A stretch of 64,000 nt of DNA from IMG/VR virus record IMGVR_UViG_3300029945_000001, positions 124,001 to 188,000 of that record. One strand, written 5' to 3'. The notes below the pieces were generated by a model. That model worked only from the letters and a program-made list of their open reading frames with translations, had not been told where the DNA came from and ran no database searches. A program made the position numbers and the translations under genes. This stretch comes from a virus. This document shows, in pieces, positions 15,183 through 24,415 of the stretch. The stretch's first letter is position 1. Each line of letters starts with the position of its first letter.

Positions 15183-15361
15183 CTTATAGATCTTTTTTCT
15201 CTCTGCCATTTTTTGCAGGCCCAAGAGAAAGAGGTCTTTGAGATGGGGTTTCCCCCCTTGGCCACATCTCTTATTTTGTGTCGAGTATATTTCACGTCGA
15301 AGTCCCTTTTAACTCCGTCGAAACTGAGAGACAGCTGGGATATCCCAGCTGTCTCTTTTTT
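15183..15361 (+). ncRNA. candidate small RNA with strong terminator
   Basis: The about 290-base gap 15123-15415 has no convincing gene. After a CTTATAGAT box (15182-15190) the sequence carries stems such as 15240-15245/15265-15270 and a repeated GTCGAA pair, and ends in a strong terminator (stem 15327-15340/15343-15356, T-run to 15361). The short ORF at 15213-15446 crosses the terminator and is unlikely. Either an independent RNA of about 175 nt or a leader of the next gene that is attenuated. Confidence 0.45.
15327..15361 (+). terminator. intrinsic terminator
   Basis: 14-bp perfect stem 15327-15340/15343-15356, followed by an uninterrupted T-run. Confidence 0.9.
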
Positions 15362-15415
15362 ATATATAAAACCATTGTATGAAAATCTTGTTATACATAT
15401 CACAAGAGACTTTAC

Positions 15416-15937
15416 ATGGAGCACCAGGATCTCCCATGGAGCATAGTAGCCCATGATGTATTATTAGAAGTTCTAAAAAACTTTAATTCGAGTAGTCAGA
15501 TAGTTCAAATTGTTTCTATTATATCACTTGTTGTTATTTTTTGTATTAGTATGTTTTTTATGGGTAGAGTAAAAGATATTATTATGATCCTTGTGGATAA
15601 AAATAATAATAAACAAGATGACATATATGAAGATGATGAAGATAACCCAATGTCTAGAAAGTATATTAAATCTAGACGTGGCGATGATGCTGATTTTATA
15701 GAAAGAAAAAATGAAGAAAATAATAATCTTAATCCTATGTTATTGATATCACATATGAGTGAAGAATACAATAGACAGTTTTCTTCATTAGTTGAATCAA
15801 ATGAAAGATTAGCAAAAGTTGTTGATAGACTTTCTGATAAAGTAGAAAAGATTTCAGATAGATTAGATAAGAATATTACCTGTCCTCACGAAACACCTAT
15901 TTGTGCTCAATTTGCACAACCTGAAAGGAAACCATAA
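15416..15937 (+). CDS. single-pass membrane protein with coiled coil
   Basis: 173 aa. A hydrophobic helix at residues about 28-50 (IVQIVSIISLVVIFCISMFF) precedes an acidic, asparagine-rich region. Residues about 125-160 (SSLVESNERLAKVVDRLSDK) have heptad spacing and predict a coiled coil. The layout recalls inner-membrane spanins or membrane scaffolds, but no lysis neighbours are present. It overlaps by one base the first inner-body-type gene, so a role in virion morphogenesis is equally possible. Confidence 0.72.
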   Translation: MEHQDLPWSIVAHDVLLEVLKNFNSSSQIVQIVSIISLVVIFCISMFFMGRVKDIIMILVDKNNNKQDDIYEDDEDNPMSRKYIKSRRGDDADFIERKNEENNNLNPMLLISHMSEEYNRQFSSLVESNERLAKVVDRLSDKVEKISDRLDKNITCPHETPICAQFAQPERKP

Positions 15938-16953
15938 TGTTTGCTAAAGGTAATCCTCACATTACACATAAGAAAGAAGTTGCTGTTGTTAAAGAAGATA
16001 CTTCATCAATGTCATTTGCTTTAGAGAATTTACTAATGAACATGAACTCTGAAAAAGTCATTTCTTCAAAAGTTGATACTCATTTAAGTAATATTAAATC
16101 TTTATGTTATGGTCTTGAGAGAATGTCAGAAGTAAGAGATATTATTTCTGAACATGGCGTTAACAAATCATTTTTAAGTTATATTAATAAAGAAAATTGT
16201 TTAACGAATCTGGTTCCCCAAATTCCTTCCTTAGAGAATTTTACATTTGATATGTCTAAGAATAAATCACAGCACGTTGTTGATGGTTTAGAGGCTTATA
16301 TTAAATATAAGAATAATGAATTAGAGGCTGCTACTGAAGGTTTATTTAAAGATTTTAGTATATGGATTTTGAAGATGGTTAATAAGGTTAAACATGCTCA
16401 GGCTTGTATCGATGAAGCTTATAAGAAAACAGAACATAAGAAGTATGATACTGAAAGAGCTAAGACTATAAAAGTAGAAGCTATTGATTATCACAAACTT
16501 ATGAAGATCATTGAGAATTGTGGTAAAGCTCCTGATATTGCAATTCGTTTAATCGAAACATTAAAGCCTTCAGAGTCTTTTAATAATAATGATGTTAGAC
16601 ATATGGAAAATAAGATAGAAGAAGAATTTAATCATATCCTAAAATCACTTAATATTGATATTCATGGAGCGACTATTAAAGGCGATGGTATTACAAGTTC
16701 TGGTACCTGGAATAGTTTTGGATATTCAGAACATAGTATTAAATCTATAATCGAACATCTTAATAAAACAGTTCATAACTTTAGTAAGTTCAATACAGTT
16801 GTTGAGAAGATTATTGCTGCTAAGAACAAAGATTATGCTCGGCATTATTCTGAGTTAGTCGATCATATGAAACGTCTTATTAATACTATCTATGAACATT
16901 GTATTCATCTGTCTATGCTTATTATTGTAAAACTTTCTCATAATTACAACTAA
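15937..16953 (+). CDS. inner-body-type virion protein homologue
   Basis: 338 aa, helical. Shares with the genes at 17850, 18909 and 20020 an N-terminal region ending in a SLEN-type motif (PSLENF, about residue 94) and a later A-x-E-G site (EAATEGLFKD, about residue 128). The A-x-E pattern fits the S/A/G-x-E sites used by PhiKZ-type prohead proteases, so a propeptide may be removed. It would be packaged inside the capsid (inference). Overlaps the preceding gene by one base. AT-rich codons, unlike its paralogue at 17850. Confidence 0.68.
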   Translation: MFAKGNPHITHKKEVAVVKEDTSSMSFALENLLMNMNSEKVISSKVDTHLSNIKSLCYGLERMSEVRDIISEHGVNKSFLSYINKENCLTNLVPQIPSLENFTFDMSKNKSQHVVDGLEAYIKYKNNELEAATEGLFKDFSIWILKMVNKVKHAQACIDEAYKKTEHKKYDTERAKTIKVEAIDYHKLMKIIENCGKAPDIAIRLIETLKPSESFNNNDVRHMENKIEEEFNHILKSLNIDIHGATIKGDGITSSGTWNSFGYSEHSIKSIIEHLNKTVHNFSKFNTVVEKIIAAKNKDYARHYSELVDHMKRLINTIYEHCIHLSMLIIVKLSHNYN

Positions 16954-17011
16954 ATATAAAATTAAATCAAATAGACATAGTGTAGATCTTTTACACAAGA
17001 GAGACTGCGCT

Positions 17012-17776
17012 ATGTCTAATAATGGACTCGTGAGTGTTTGGGCAGAAATGCCCAATGATAAACAAGAAAGTGACAGTGCTGAAATGAATACATTAGCGAA
17101 TGAAGAAACAACCGATCGCGAAGTTGTCGATAAAGAAGTTATTGTTGAATGGCCTGTTGTTATTGAAGACGATTCTGAAGAAGAACTTGTTGATGAAAAT
17201 GTTGTAACTGAAATTACACATTTAGATGTATCAGATTGTGAAATAATTTATAAATCTCCTTCTGATATATCTAAAACAGTAATAGACCTTCCTGAAGTTT
17301 GGACGAATGGTAGTTCTAAAGAAGATAAATTAATCTTGAGTGAAATTAATCCTATTGAAGAAGATAAATCAGCTGAAGACATTGCTACTGAATTTCCTTT
17401 AAGTGATTTCATATATGAAGATGATGGATTTGGAAAAGCTCAGTCGTCATTAGATGGCCCTTCTCCTTCTATTATCGAAAAGACTGTTACAACCGGACTT
17501 GGTATTTTTGAAGGATCTACTAGAATTAATGGTCTTAATGAAGCACAGACTGTTGCTGTTAGAGAAATTGCAAAGATACATCAGAAGCTATATATTGAAA
17601 TGGCAACTATGTGTAAAGATATGGAATCTATTATTAATACTCTTATTAATATGTCAGAACTTCCAAAAGATATGGTCCCTTGCAATGCGGTTCATTTTAG
17701 ACATCTCATCGAAAAACACCCACTATTCTTTAAGTTTAGAAAGACTGCTAAACTAAAAGGACGTGTTGGTAAATAA
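17012..17776 (+). CDS. acidic protein of the inner-body gene cluster
   Basis: 254 aa. The N-terminus (MSNNGLVSVWAEMP) carries the SVWA signature that also opens the paralogues downstream (SVWAG, SIWAG, SVWGG). Residues about 20-155 are very acidic, rich in Glu and Asp, and the C-terminal 80 residues are helical. Possibly a scaffold-like or packaged internal protein with a shared N-terminal targeting signal. A hairpin GTGTA/TACAC (16980-16984/16993-16997) lies in its leader. Confidence 0.68.
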   Translation: MSNNGLVSVWAEMPNDKQESDSAEMNTLANEETTDREVVDKEVIVEWPVVIEDDSEEELVDENVVTEITHLDVSDCEIIYKSPSDISKTVIDLPEVWTNGSSKEDKLILSEINPIEEDKSAEDIATEFPLSDFIYEDDGFGKAQSSLDGPSPSIIEKTVTTGLGIFEGSTRINGLNEAQTVAVREIAKIHQKLYIEMATMCKDMESIINTLINMSELPKDMVPCNAVHFRHLIEKHPLFFKFRKTAKLKGRVGK

Positions 17777-17849
17777 TAATATAGAGAAATGGCAATCTAG
17801 ATTGCTACTCTGTTGTATGCATCCAACAACTTCTTCAAGGAAATTTACG

Positions 17850-18827
17850 ATGGCTATCAATTCAGTTTGGGCCGGCACCGAGTCCTTCGGTACTGCCGTT
17901 AAGTCGATCAGTGCGATCGACGCTACCATCAATATGCTCGGCAACACTTCCTGTGACATGTCTTCGGCTTTCGCCATGGAGTCGCTGAGCTCACAGATCG
18001 ACGTGATGAAGCATGCCTATGGGCAGATCAAGGCCGGCAAGTCAATCGGTGGCATGGAAACTCTTTATCCGAACGTCTTCGGCAGCGTCGCCGGCCTGGA
18101 ATCTGGTGCGTTCAACAAGGCCGCTGCCCTGGAAGGCCTTGGCGAGAAGATCAAGGAGACGGCCTCTCGTTGGTGGCAGGCTGCCAAGGAACATGTGGTC
18201 AAGTACAAGAAGTGGTACATCGGCGCCGCCATTGCCATTGCCACTACCGCCGCTGTCATCGCCGGATTCAAGACCGAAACTGGCCGCAACGTTGCGACCT
18301 GGGTTGGCAAGAAGGCCGTCAAGATCCCCGGCGTCCAGGCCGTCAAGAATTGGCTGGAGTGCATTCGTCGTTCGCGTGCTGAGCTGAATCGTGCTGCCGC
18401 CCTGGCCAAGGACAATCCTGCTGCCGCCAAGACCTGTGCCGAGAACGCCAGCAAGATCATCGCCGGCGAAAAGATGGAACTGACTCAGGTCCATCTGGAT
18501 GCTGCCGCTGCTCAGAAAGAGCTGATCGATTACAAAGCTGCCACCATTGCGGCCGCCAAAGAATCGAACTTCGCCAAGGCCGATATCGCCAAGATCGAAG
18601 CGCTCTGCGACAAGAACATCAATGCCAAGGACCCCGGCGCCAACGCCACCGCCGCTCGTGGTGCTTGGAACATGATCCTGGCTGTTCTGAAGAGCTTCGG
18701 TCATCTGATCGTCTCCGGCTTCGCCAAGGTCAGCGGTGCTGCCAAGTGGTTGTGGAGCCAGCTGTCCAGCAAGGAAGCTCGTGCCGAGACCAAGGGCAAG
18801 ATCGCTGGCGCGGCGGCCAGTGCTTAA
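17850..18827 (+). CDS. highly expressed inner-body-type virion protein
   Basis: 325 aa from ATG 17850, chosen by AAGGAAA at 17837-17843. The N-terminus AINSVWAGTESFG aligns with those at 18909 and 20020. LESGAF and AAALEGLGEK (about residues 83-100) match the SLEN and A-x-E-G landmarks of the family. A hydrophobic stretch rich in Ala/Ile (about residues 125-145, IGAAIAIATTAAVIAGF) may be a membrane helix, and the rest is Ala/Lys-rich helix. Codons are strongly G/C-ending, unlike the AT-rich neighbours, pointing to very high copy number. Probably an abundant internal or ejected virion protein. Confidence 0.72.
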   Translation: MAINSVWAGTESFGTAVKSISAIDATINMLGNTSCDMSSAFAMESLSSQIDVMKHAYGQIKAGKSIGGMETLYPNVFGSVAGLESGAFNKAAALEGLGEKIKETASRWWQAAKEHVVKYKKWYIGAAIAIATTAAVIAGFKTETGRNVATWVGKKAVKIPGVQAVKNWLECIRRSRAELNRAAALAKDNPAAAKTCAENASKIIAGEKMELTQVHLDAAAAQKELIDYKAATIAAAKESNFAKADIAKIEALCDKNINAKDPGANATAARGAWNMILAVLKSFGHLIVSGFAKVSGAAKWLWSQLSSKEARAETKGKIAGAAASA

Positions 18828-18854
18828 GTCATAAGGCCGGCATTTTCGAAGAGA

Positions 18855-18889
18855 GACTGGAGGGGTAAAACCCTCTAGTCTTCCTTTTT
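18855..18889 (+). terminator. intrinsic terminator
   Basis: Stem 18855-18858/18877-18880 and 18860-18864/18871-18875, loop GGTAAAA-like, then a T-run 18881-18889. Confidence 0.75.
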
Positions 18890-18908
18890 AAAGAAAGGAT
18901 ATAAGTAA

Positions 18909-19916
18909 ATGTCAATTGGATCTATATGGGCTGGAGTTGAGAGTATTTCTCATACTCCAAATGTAAGTACTATCGATGTTGCTGTTAATCTATTAGATAA
19001 TTCATATATGGATCTTACGAATATTATTGCTATTGAGCATCTTGAAGATAATATTTCAGTTTTACAGAATGCTTCTAAAGCTATTAAAGATGGTAAATAT
19101 GTTTCTGGCATGGAATCTTATCTCCCTACTCATCTTTCTCGTAAGTTATTTGCTTTAGAAAATTATTCTGATACTGTAAAGGATCAGTCTATTGCCGAAG
19201 TAGATGGTGCTATTGAAGGATTTGTTGAGAAAGTTTGGGAACATCTTAAAATATTTGCTAAAGCCTTTAAAGAACATATCTTATTAGGTATCACATCAAT
19301 GCTTGTGGCTAGAACTGCTATTGCTGCAATGACCAATGGTTTGACTTCTAACAAATTTAATCCTACCTTAATTGGAACAGCCGTCGGGGCCGCTCTTGTA
19401 TTGCGTATAGTATCTGGTATCTATTTCTTTGTTGGTATCTTTAGACTCTTTAAACACTATAGTACCAAAACCAACGAAGCTATTGACAATGCTGAAAAAG
19501 ATCCTGGTAGTTATGATACTGAAATGGATAATCTTATTAATAATTTTGATAATGCTAAAAAATCTAAACCTACTGGTGGTACTAAAGATATTAAAACAGC
19601 TATGAAGGATGCTGAGAAGGTTGTAGATGAATCTAAAAATAATATGGAAATGATTAATAGTTTAGTTAAAAAGGTTGAAGTTAGAGTGTCTAATCTTGAG
19701 GCTAAGAAAAGTATAGAAGATACCGAAAAACAATCCAAGATCCGTAAAGTATATCAGAAGATCTTAGGGTTTTTAAATAAGCTTTATGAATTCTGTAAGT
19801 CTGGTGTTGTTAAGTCTTATAATTTTGTAAAATCTGTTTATAATAAAGTTATGGGAAAAGATGCAAATAAGAGTACTACAGATAAAGGCGATGTAGCTAT
19901 CAAAAAGCTTGATTAA
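18909..19916 (+). CDS. inner-body-type virion protein homologue
   Basis: 335 aa. N-terminus MSIGSIWAGVESIS matches the 17850 and 20020 products; FALENY (about residue 81) and DGAIEGFVEK (about 100) match the family's two landmarks, the second a likely A-x-E processing site. A hydrophobic segment at about 130-185 contains two possible membrane helices (TAVGAALVLRIVSGIYFFVG is the clearest). The C-terminal half is Lys-rich helix. AT-rich codons. Tandem duplication origin with neighbours is clear from shared motifs and order. Confidence 0.7.
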   Translation: MSIGSIWAGVESISHTPNVSTIDVAVNLLDNSYMDLTNIIAIEHLEDNISVLQNASKAIKDGKYVSGMESYLPTHLSRKLFALENYSDTVKDQSIAEVDGAIEGFVEKVWEHLKIFAKAFKEHILLGITSMLVARTAIAAMTNGLTSNKFNPTLIGTAVGAALVLRIVSGIYFFVGIFRLFKHYSTKTNEAIDNAEKDPGSYDTEMDNLINNFDNAKKSKPTGGTKDIKTAMKDAEKVVDESKNNMEMINSLVKKVEVRVSNLEAKKSIEDTEKQSKIRKVYQKILGFLNKLYEFCKSGVVKSYNFVKSVYNKVMGKDANKSTTDKGDVAIKKLD

Positions 19917-19925
19917 TGTGTGACA

Positions 19926-19956
19926 TGATAGATAGCCCATTATGGGCTATCTATCA
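19926..19956. terminator. palindromic hairpin
   Basis: 15-bp perfect inverted repeat 19926-19940/19942-19956 just after the stop codon; weak T-run. Confidence 0.65.
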
Positions 19957-19978
19957 GTTAACTTATCTTAATAAAATA

Positions 19979-19987
19979 CTATAGATG
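19979..19987 (+). promoter_or_regulatory. CTATAGAT-class promoter-like box
   Basis: CTATAGATG preceded by AATAAAATA, 33 bases upstream of the next start. Confidence 0.35.
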
Positions 19988-20019
19988 TTTCTTCTGAATT
20001 CCGAAGGGGAGTCTAGATT

Positions 20020-21021
20020 GTGACATTATCTTCCGTCTGGGGAGGCTTGGAAGATCTAAGTCTCCCGGTAAAACGAATCAGTACACTCGAAGTTAATCTT
20101 AATCTACTTGAAGATATGAATATAGATAAAACTTCTCTTGTTGCTTTTGAACATCTTGAACGACAGATCGTGACATTAAGAAATATGAGACATGCCTTAG
20201 AGAATAATACATTTAATGAAAGTATGATTTCGTTCTTAGATCCTAGTGTTTTAACTAGGGTTCCTTCTTTAGAAAACTTTGCTATTTATAATAAAGATGA
20301 TATTTATAAAACTGTTCATAGTGCACTAGAATCTATGTCAAATCAGTCTTCAGGATTGTTAACCAGATTTTTTGATCCATTCGCTAAAGTTGTTTCTACG
20401 GCTTCTGGTGTTATGGGTGGATTATCTGGCGTGATTATTAGTTATGGTGTTAAAGCTTTAGGATTTAGTCCACAGTTTGCTGCTATTTCGTCTGCTATAT
20501 CTGTGGCTTCTATGGTTGTTAATGGTGTTAATATTGCTAGACAAGTTTCTAATTATGTTGGTATGGCACAAGATGCTGCTGCTACAGTAGATACCGATCC
20601 TGAAGCTGCTGAAGCTAAGATAGCTAAAATCGAAAATAATATGAATGGTGTAGATGAGGCAAATAAGGGCAAGAAAGAGTTAAAGAACGGATCTGAAGTT
20701 AGTTCTTCTGTTCGTTCGGCTCAGGATGCTACCAAAGCTGCTAAATCTACAACAGACAAAATCAAGGATGTTGCTTCTAATGTCGAATCGCAGTTAAAGA
20801 AAGTTGATGATGGCGATGGTAAAGATAAAGATAAGAAGAGAAGTTTATTTAAACGTATTTTAAATATCTTAGAGAATGCATTTAAAAAGGTTAAAGGTGT
20901 TTTTGCTAGTGCTGGTAGATTTGTGTTAAAGATGTATAATTGGGTTAAGTCTAAAGTGACGAAGAGTAATCTTTCTCCTGAAGATCAGACTGTTGAAGCT
21001 AAAATAGACAGTATTAAATAA
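20020..21021 (+). CDS. inner-body-type virion protein homologue
   Basis: 333 aa with GTG start (AAGGGGAG upstream). N-terminus TLSSVWGGLEDLS aligns with the two preceding paralogues; PSLENF (about residue 86) and HSALESMSNQ (about 105) are its landmark motifs, the latter an A-x-E candidate cleavage site. A Gly/Ala/Ile-rich segment (about 125-165) may insert in a membrane. The C-terminal half is Lys/Ala-rich with possible coiled coil. Last gene of the cluster, ending at a bidirectional terminator. Confidence 0.7.
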   Translation: MTLSSVWGGLEDLSLPVKRISTLEVNLNLLEDMNIDKTSLVAFEHLERQIVTLRNMRHALENNTFNESMISFLDPSVLTRVPSLENFAIYNKDDIYKTVHSALESMSNQSSGLLTRFFDPFAKVVSTASGVMGGLSGVIISYGVKALGFSPQFAAISSAISVASMVVNGVNIARQVSNYVGMAQDAAATVDTDPEAAEAKIAKIENNMNGVDEANKGKKELKNGSEVSSSVRSAQDATKAAKSTTDKIKDVASNVESQLKKVDDGDGKDKDKKRSLFKRILNILENAFKKVKGVFASAGRFVLKMYNWVKSKVTKSNLSPEDQTVEAKIDSIK

Positions 21022-21061
21022 GTTATAGATAATAGGTTATTATTCTCCGAAGCTAGCTGTG

Positions 21062-21093
21062 TGCAGAGAGGAGCCATATGGCTCCTCTCTGCA
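21062..21093. terminator. bidirectional palindromic terminator
   Basis: Perfect 32-base palindrome between convergent genes. Confidence 0.82.
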
Positions 21094-21108
21094 TATCGCT
21101 TATATATT

Positions 21109-23667
21109 TTACAATCTATCAATTTTAACATGTTCATTATAAACTTCAGGTACTAAAATATTAGTATCATTTAAAACAATAACATTAGAATTCGAAATAC
21201 CATCACTAACAATAGCATGATGATTGATCATAAACAATTGACCAACAATGTGTTCATCTATGATAGTGTTTAATAATGTTAATAACTTTTGTTTATGATA
21301 AACATCTAAAGGCCTATCTATCTCATCGAGATATAAAGGAAATGTACTAAGCTCTAACTTAACAGCTAATCCTAATATAAAACAAAGATCTAATATAGCT
21401 TTTTGTCCATCAGAACAATTACCAATCTCATTAGGTTCATCTTGATCACCAATATTAATATACAAAACATAATCTAACGGATCATTCATATCAATTACTT
21501 TAAACTCTAAGGGATATGCTGAAATATACTGAATAAAGAAATTAGCATTTTCCAAAACACCATTTATAAAATCAACAGTATACTCGTGCGGTATACCCAT
21601 ATTAGGAGAAAGTATCTTTTCAAATTCAATATATAAAGCTTTTCTTTCTTCAATCTTACTGATTGAAACTAATATCTCTTCTGAGTATCGTGCATTGATA
21701 TTTTCTTGTTTACTAATAATACTACTAATTTCACCTAATCTTTGAACATTATTATTTTTTCTTTCTATTTCAAACTCTAATAATTTTTTGTTTAACAATA
21801 TTTCAAATTCGAGAGTAGTATTTCTTTCATAAGTTTTTATAAGATCTTTTGAAGTCTCTATAAAGTTCATAATTTCTTTATATTTCTGTATTAATAATAG
21901 TTCTTCTTTCTTATTTGATATTTCAGTATTGAGTTTAAAAAATATGTTTTTGTTCTCTTGTATCTTCATAGATTTCTCTATTGATAACTTTTCCATAAAT
22001 TCAATACTAATAGATTTAGATTGTTCTATTTTTAGTTTTAAGTCAAGTGTCTCATTATATTCTTTTTCTATTTTCTTAAATTCATAATAATGTTTAGAAT
22101 TTAAGAAATGGTTATATATTTTACTAGTAATGATTAGTGGATTTGTATTTAAAACTTCTTTAATATTGACATCTTGTATAGTAGTACGTAAGTATCTATA
22201 TTCGTTCAGATAGTTCATGACAGACTTAATATTTTCAAATACTATTTCCATGTTTCTAATCTTAATGTTAAGATGAACTAAGTAGTTTTTAAGTCTATTT
22301 AATCTATGATTAAATATATGCATATCTTTTATGTTTTTATCATCTTGAACTTTATATTCATCATAAGACGTCATATACATTTTAAAGAGTTGACAACCAG
22401 ATAATTTACAGTCTTGTGGTATTCCTATTTCATATCTCTGCATTCTTTCTTTAAGATAATTTTCTTTTTCTAAACATTGAATAAGCTTAGAACTATAAGA
22501 AGCAGATTTCAAAGACCATTTGTCTAGTTTTTGTTTATATCTAAGAATATCTACATTTGTAAACAACGGACCTTTGTATTCAATGAAATATTGAAGATGA
22601 TTTTCTAGTATATCGATATGATCTTGTGTAAATTCTAATAAGTCTTCAGAAATAGGATTTTCTATAGTTTTATAATTCTTTAATAAATCAAATCTGCCTT
22701 TTAAATAAACAAGTTTATCTTCAGTATCGATAATGAGTGTAGTGTCTTCATGTTCTTTTATATATGTCTGACATTGTTCATAATCTTTAACAAGTTCCAT
22801 TAAATCTTGTTCTAAAGTTTCTTTCTGTGTCGTTAGTTTATTAATATTCATATTTGTATCGGTTTCTAATATATTGATATCTACATTAATAAATTGTTTA
22901 AATTCAGAAAACCATTTTCTATATGACAGTAGTCTTTTATTAAGAGAGTTCAAGTCTATAGTACCAATATTGATATTATTCTTTTCTTTAATGTACTCAT
23001 CTATTTTAGATTCTAATCTAGCAATAGTTGTAATTTGATTTGGAATATCATTAACAAGTTGTTTATTCTCTTCTATTAAACTATTATAAATCTCTTCAGA
23101 TAACAATTGTTGTTCTAATGCATTTTTCCTAGAATATAAAGATGATAGATTATTCTGACAAGATCTTATTTGACCGGTTACTTTTTTATAATAGTCAAAA
23201 ATGAATTTTAGATTACATGGATTTATGATCATTAGAAATGTTTTTAAATTACCGGGAGCCATGCCGCTTACTTTATAATTTAGATAACATAAATCATGTA
23301 CATTTTTAGAATAACCAAAATATTGTTCTACTAACTCTTCTTGGATACTCGTATTCCCACTTTCATTTAATTCTTCATCTGTACTAATTTTATAGAAAGA
23401 ATGAGGAGATGTCTTTTTCTTATAGTCTGATGTTAAAATGTAATCTTCTCCATGGTCATCGGTAGCATATATTTTTCTATATCCATCTTCATAATAATTT
23501 GTTTTTACAGACGGTCTTAAGTTACATTCTTTTAACAATGATGTTTTACCATGACCATTTGGACTAATAATAATTTGAACTAATTCTTCAAATGTAATAT
23601 CAAGTGTTTCAATTCCAGTAAATCTAAACATAATTAACTTATGTATTATAAGTCTTGTTATTTTCAT
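21109..23667 (-). CDS. Rad50/SbcC-like SMC-family ATPase
   Basis: 852 aa. Walker A SPNGHGKTSLLK lies at residues 34-45. Near the C-terminus are the signature segment NCSDGQKAILDL (about 750) and Walker B FPLYLDEIDRPL (about 777). The middle about 550 residues are helical coiled coil with a central C-x4-C (DCKLSGCQL, near residue 415) where Rad50 normally has its C-x2-C zinc hook. With an Mre11/SbcD nuclease it would process DNA ends; the likely partner begins at 63426. AT-rich leader on the opposite strand shared with the next gene's promoter region. Confidence 0.88.
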   Translation of the reverse strand: MKITRLIIHKLIMFRFTGIETLDITFEELVQIIISPNGHGKTSLLKECNLRPSVKTNYYEDGYRKIYATDDHGEDYILTSDYKKKTSPHSFYKISTDEELNESGNTSIQEELVEQYFGYSKNVHDLCYLNYKVSGMAPGNLKTFLMIINPCNLKFIFDYYKKVTGQIRSCQNNLSSLYSRKNALEQQLLSEEIYNSLIEENKQLVNDIPNQITTIARLESKIDEYIKEKNNINIGTIDLNSLNKRLLSYRKWFSEFKQFINVDINILETDTNMNINKLTTQKETLEQDLMELVKDYEQCQTYIKEHEDTTLIIDTEDKLVYLKGRFDLLKNYKTIENPISEDLLEFTQDHIDILENHLQYFIEYKGPLFTNVDILRYKQKLDKWSLKSASYSSKLIQCLEKENYLKERMQRYEIGIPQDCKLSGCQLFKMYMTSYDEYKVQDDKNIKDMHIFNHRLNRLKNYLVHLNIKIRNMEIVFENIKSVMNYLNEYRYLRTTIQDVNIKEVLNTNPLIITSKIYNHFLNSKHYYEFKKIEKEYNETLDLKLKIEQSKSISIEFMEKLSIEKSMKIQENKNIFFKLNTEISNKKEELLLIQKYKEIMNFIETSKDLIKTYERNTTLEFEILLNKKLLEFEIERKNNNVQRLGEISSIISKQENINARYSEEILVSISKIEERKALYIEFEKILSPNMGIPHEYTVDFINGVLENANFFIQYISAYPLEFKVIDMNDPLDYVLYINIGDQDEPNEIGNCSDGQKAILDLCFILGLAVKLELSTFPLYLDEIDRPLDVYHKQKLLTLLNTIIDEHIVGQLFMINHHAIVSDGISNSNVIVLNDTNILVPEVYNEHVKIDRL

Positions 23668-23783
23668 AACAAACCTTTCTTTGAAAGGAAGTTATAAAAT
23701 GAACCTATTTATTAATATGTAACTTTTATTAAAATACTTAATTTCTTTATTTTATAAGAATGTTCCAAAAATGGGTGATGTTA

Positions 23784-23797
23784 CAAATATATATTAC
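23784..23797 (+). promoter_or_regulatory. TATATTAC-class promoter motif
   Basis: Core AAATATATATTAC 57 bases upstream of the highly expressed gene at 23854. Followed by a short leader; the 186-base gap to the divergent Rad50-like gene holds no gene. Confidence 0.65.
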
Positions 23798-23853
23798 TCA
23801 TAAGGAGCATTTCAACAGAAGTTCCTTTTTAGATATATCAATCGGAGTTAGAC

Positions 23854-24357
23854 ATGACTAAGACCGCTGAAGTTACCACCAAGGAAGTCACCATCAAGGA
23901 AGTCACCACCAAACCCCGTTATGTGGAGCTGGCTGAAAAGCTGACTGAGCTCGCCAAGGCTGGTGACAAGAGCACTGTCGTTGCCTGGGGTGCCGCCGCT
24001 CCCATCGTCGAAGCTGTGACCGGGACCGATGCCGGCATGTTCAAGCAGGTCAATGACACCATCGGCGACCTCTCGAATGCCGCTATCACCATGGCCGGCA
24101 CCGGACTTATTCCCAAGATCGAAGAAGCCAAGAAGGACGGTATCGATCCGTCTGAATTGACCTATCGTGCACGCATCGCCATTCCGGGCGGATCTGTTGC
24201 TGCGATCGTTCGTGCCGAATCGACCTCGCGCAATCCTCGCACTGGCGAAACGAAAGCTGTCTATGGCCGGGCAGCCGTCGAAGTCAACTTCGATGCCGCC
24301 ATCGACAAGGACAATGTGGCTTCATTCTCGAATCGTATCGCCACGCTCCTGGGTTAA
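23854..24357 (+). CDS. abundant small protein of unknown function
   Basis: 167 aa. The N-terminus has imperfect repeats of TKEVT (about residues 3-20), followed by a compact alpha/beta domain with a Gly/Ala-rich centre; no known motif. Codons are almost all G/C-ending, in sharp contrast to the flanking genes, and a promoter motif of the TATATTAC class precedes it. These features indicate very high expression, perhaps early. Candidates include a DNA-coating or shell protein; not determined. Confidence 0.75.
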   Translation: MTKTAEVTTKEVTIKEVTTKPRYVELAEKLTELAKAGDKSTVVAWGAAAPIVEAVTGTDAGMFKQVNDTIGDLSNAAITMAGTGLIPKIEEAKKDGIDPSELTYRARIAIPGGSVAAIVRAESTSRNPRTGETKAVYGRAAVEVNFDAAIDKDNVASFSNRIATLLG

Positions 24358-24377
24358 GCCGACGTCATCGGCTTTGA

Positions 24378-24415
24378 ACATACGAGGAGCCACTGGCTCC
24401 TCGTATGTCATTTTT
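24378..24415. terminator. bidirectional terminator
   Basis: 14-bp stem 24378-24391/24395-24408 followed by TTTTT, between convergent genes. Confidence 0.85.

Noticed and set aside
18042-18704. Long minus-strand and +2 ORFs opposite the GC-rich gene at 17850
   Set aside because: GC-rich codon use leaves few stops in other frames; same effect opposite 30040-32355, 38167-39462 and 58189-59775.
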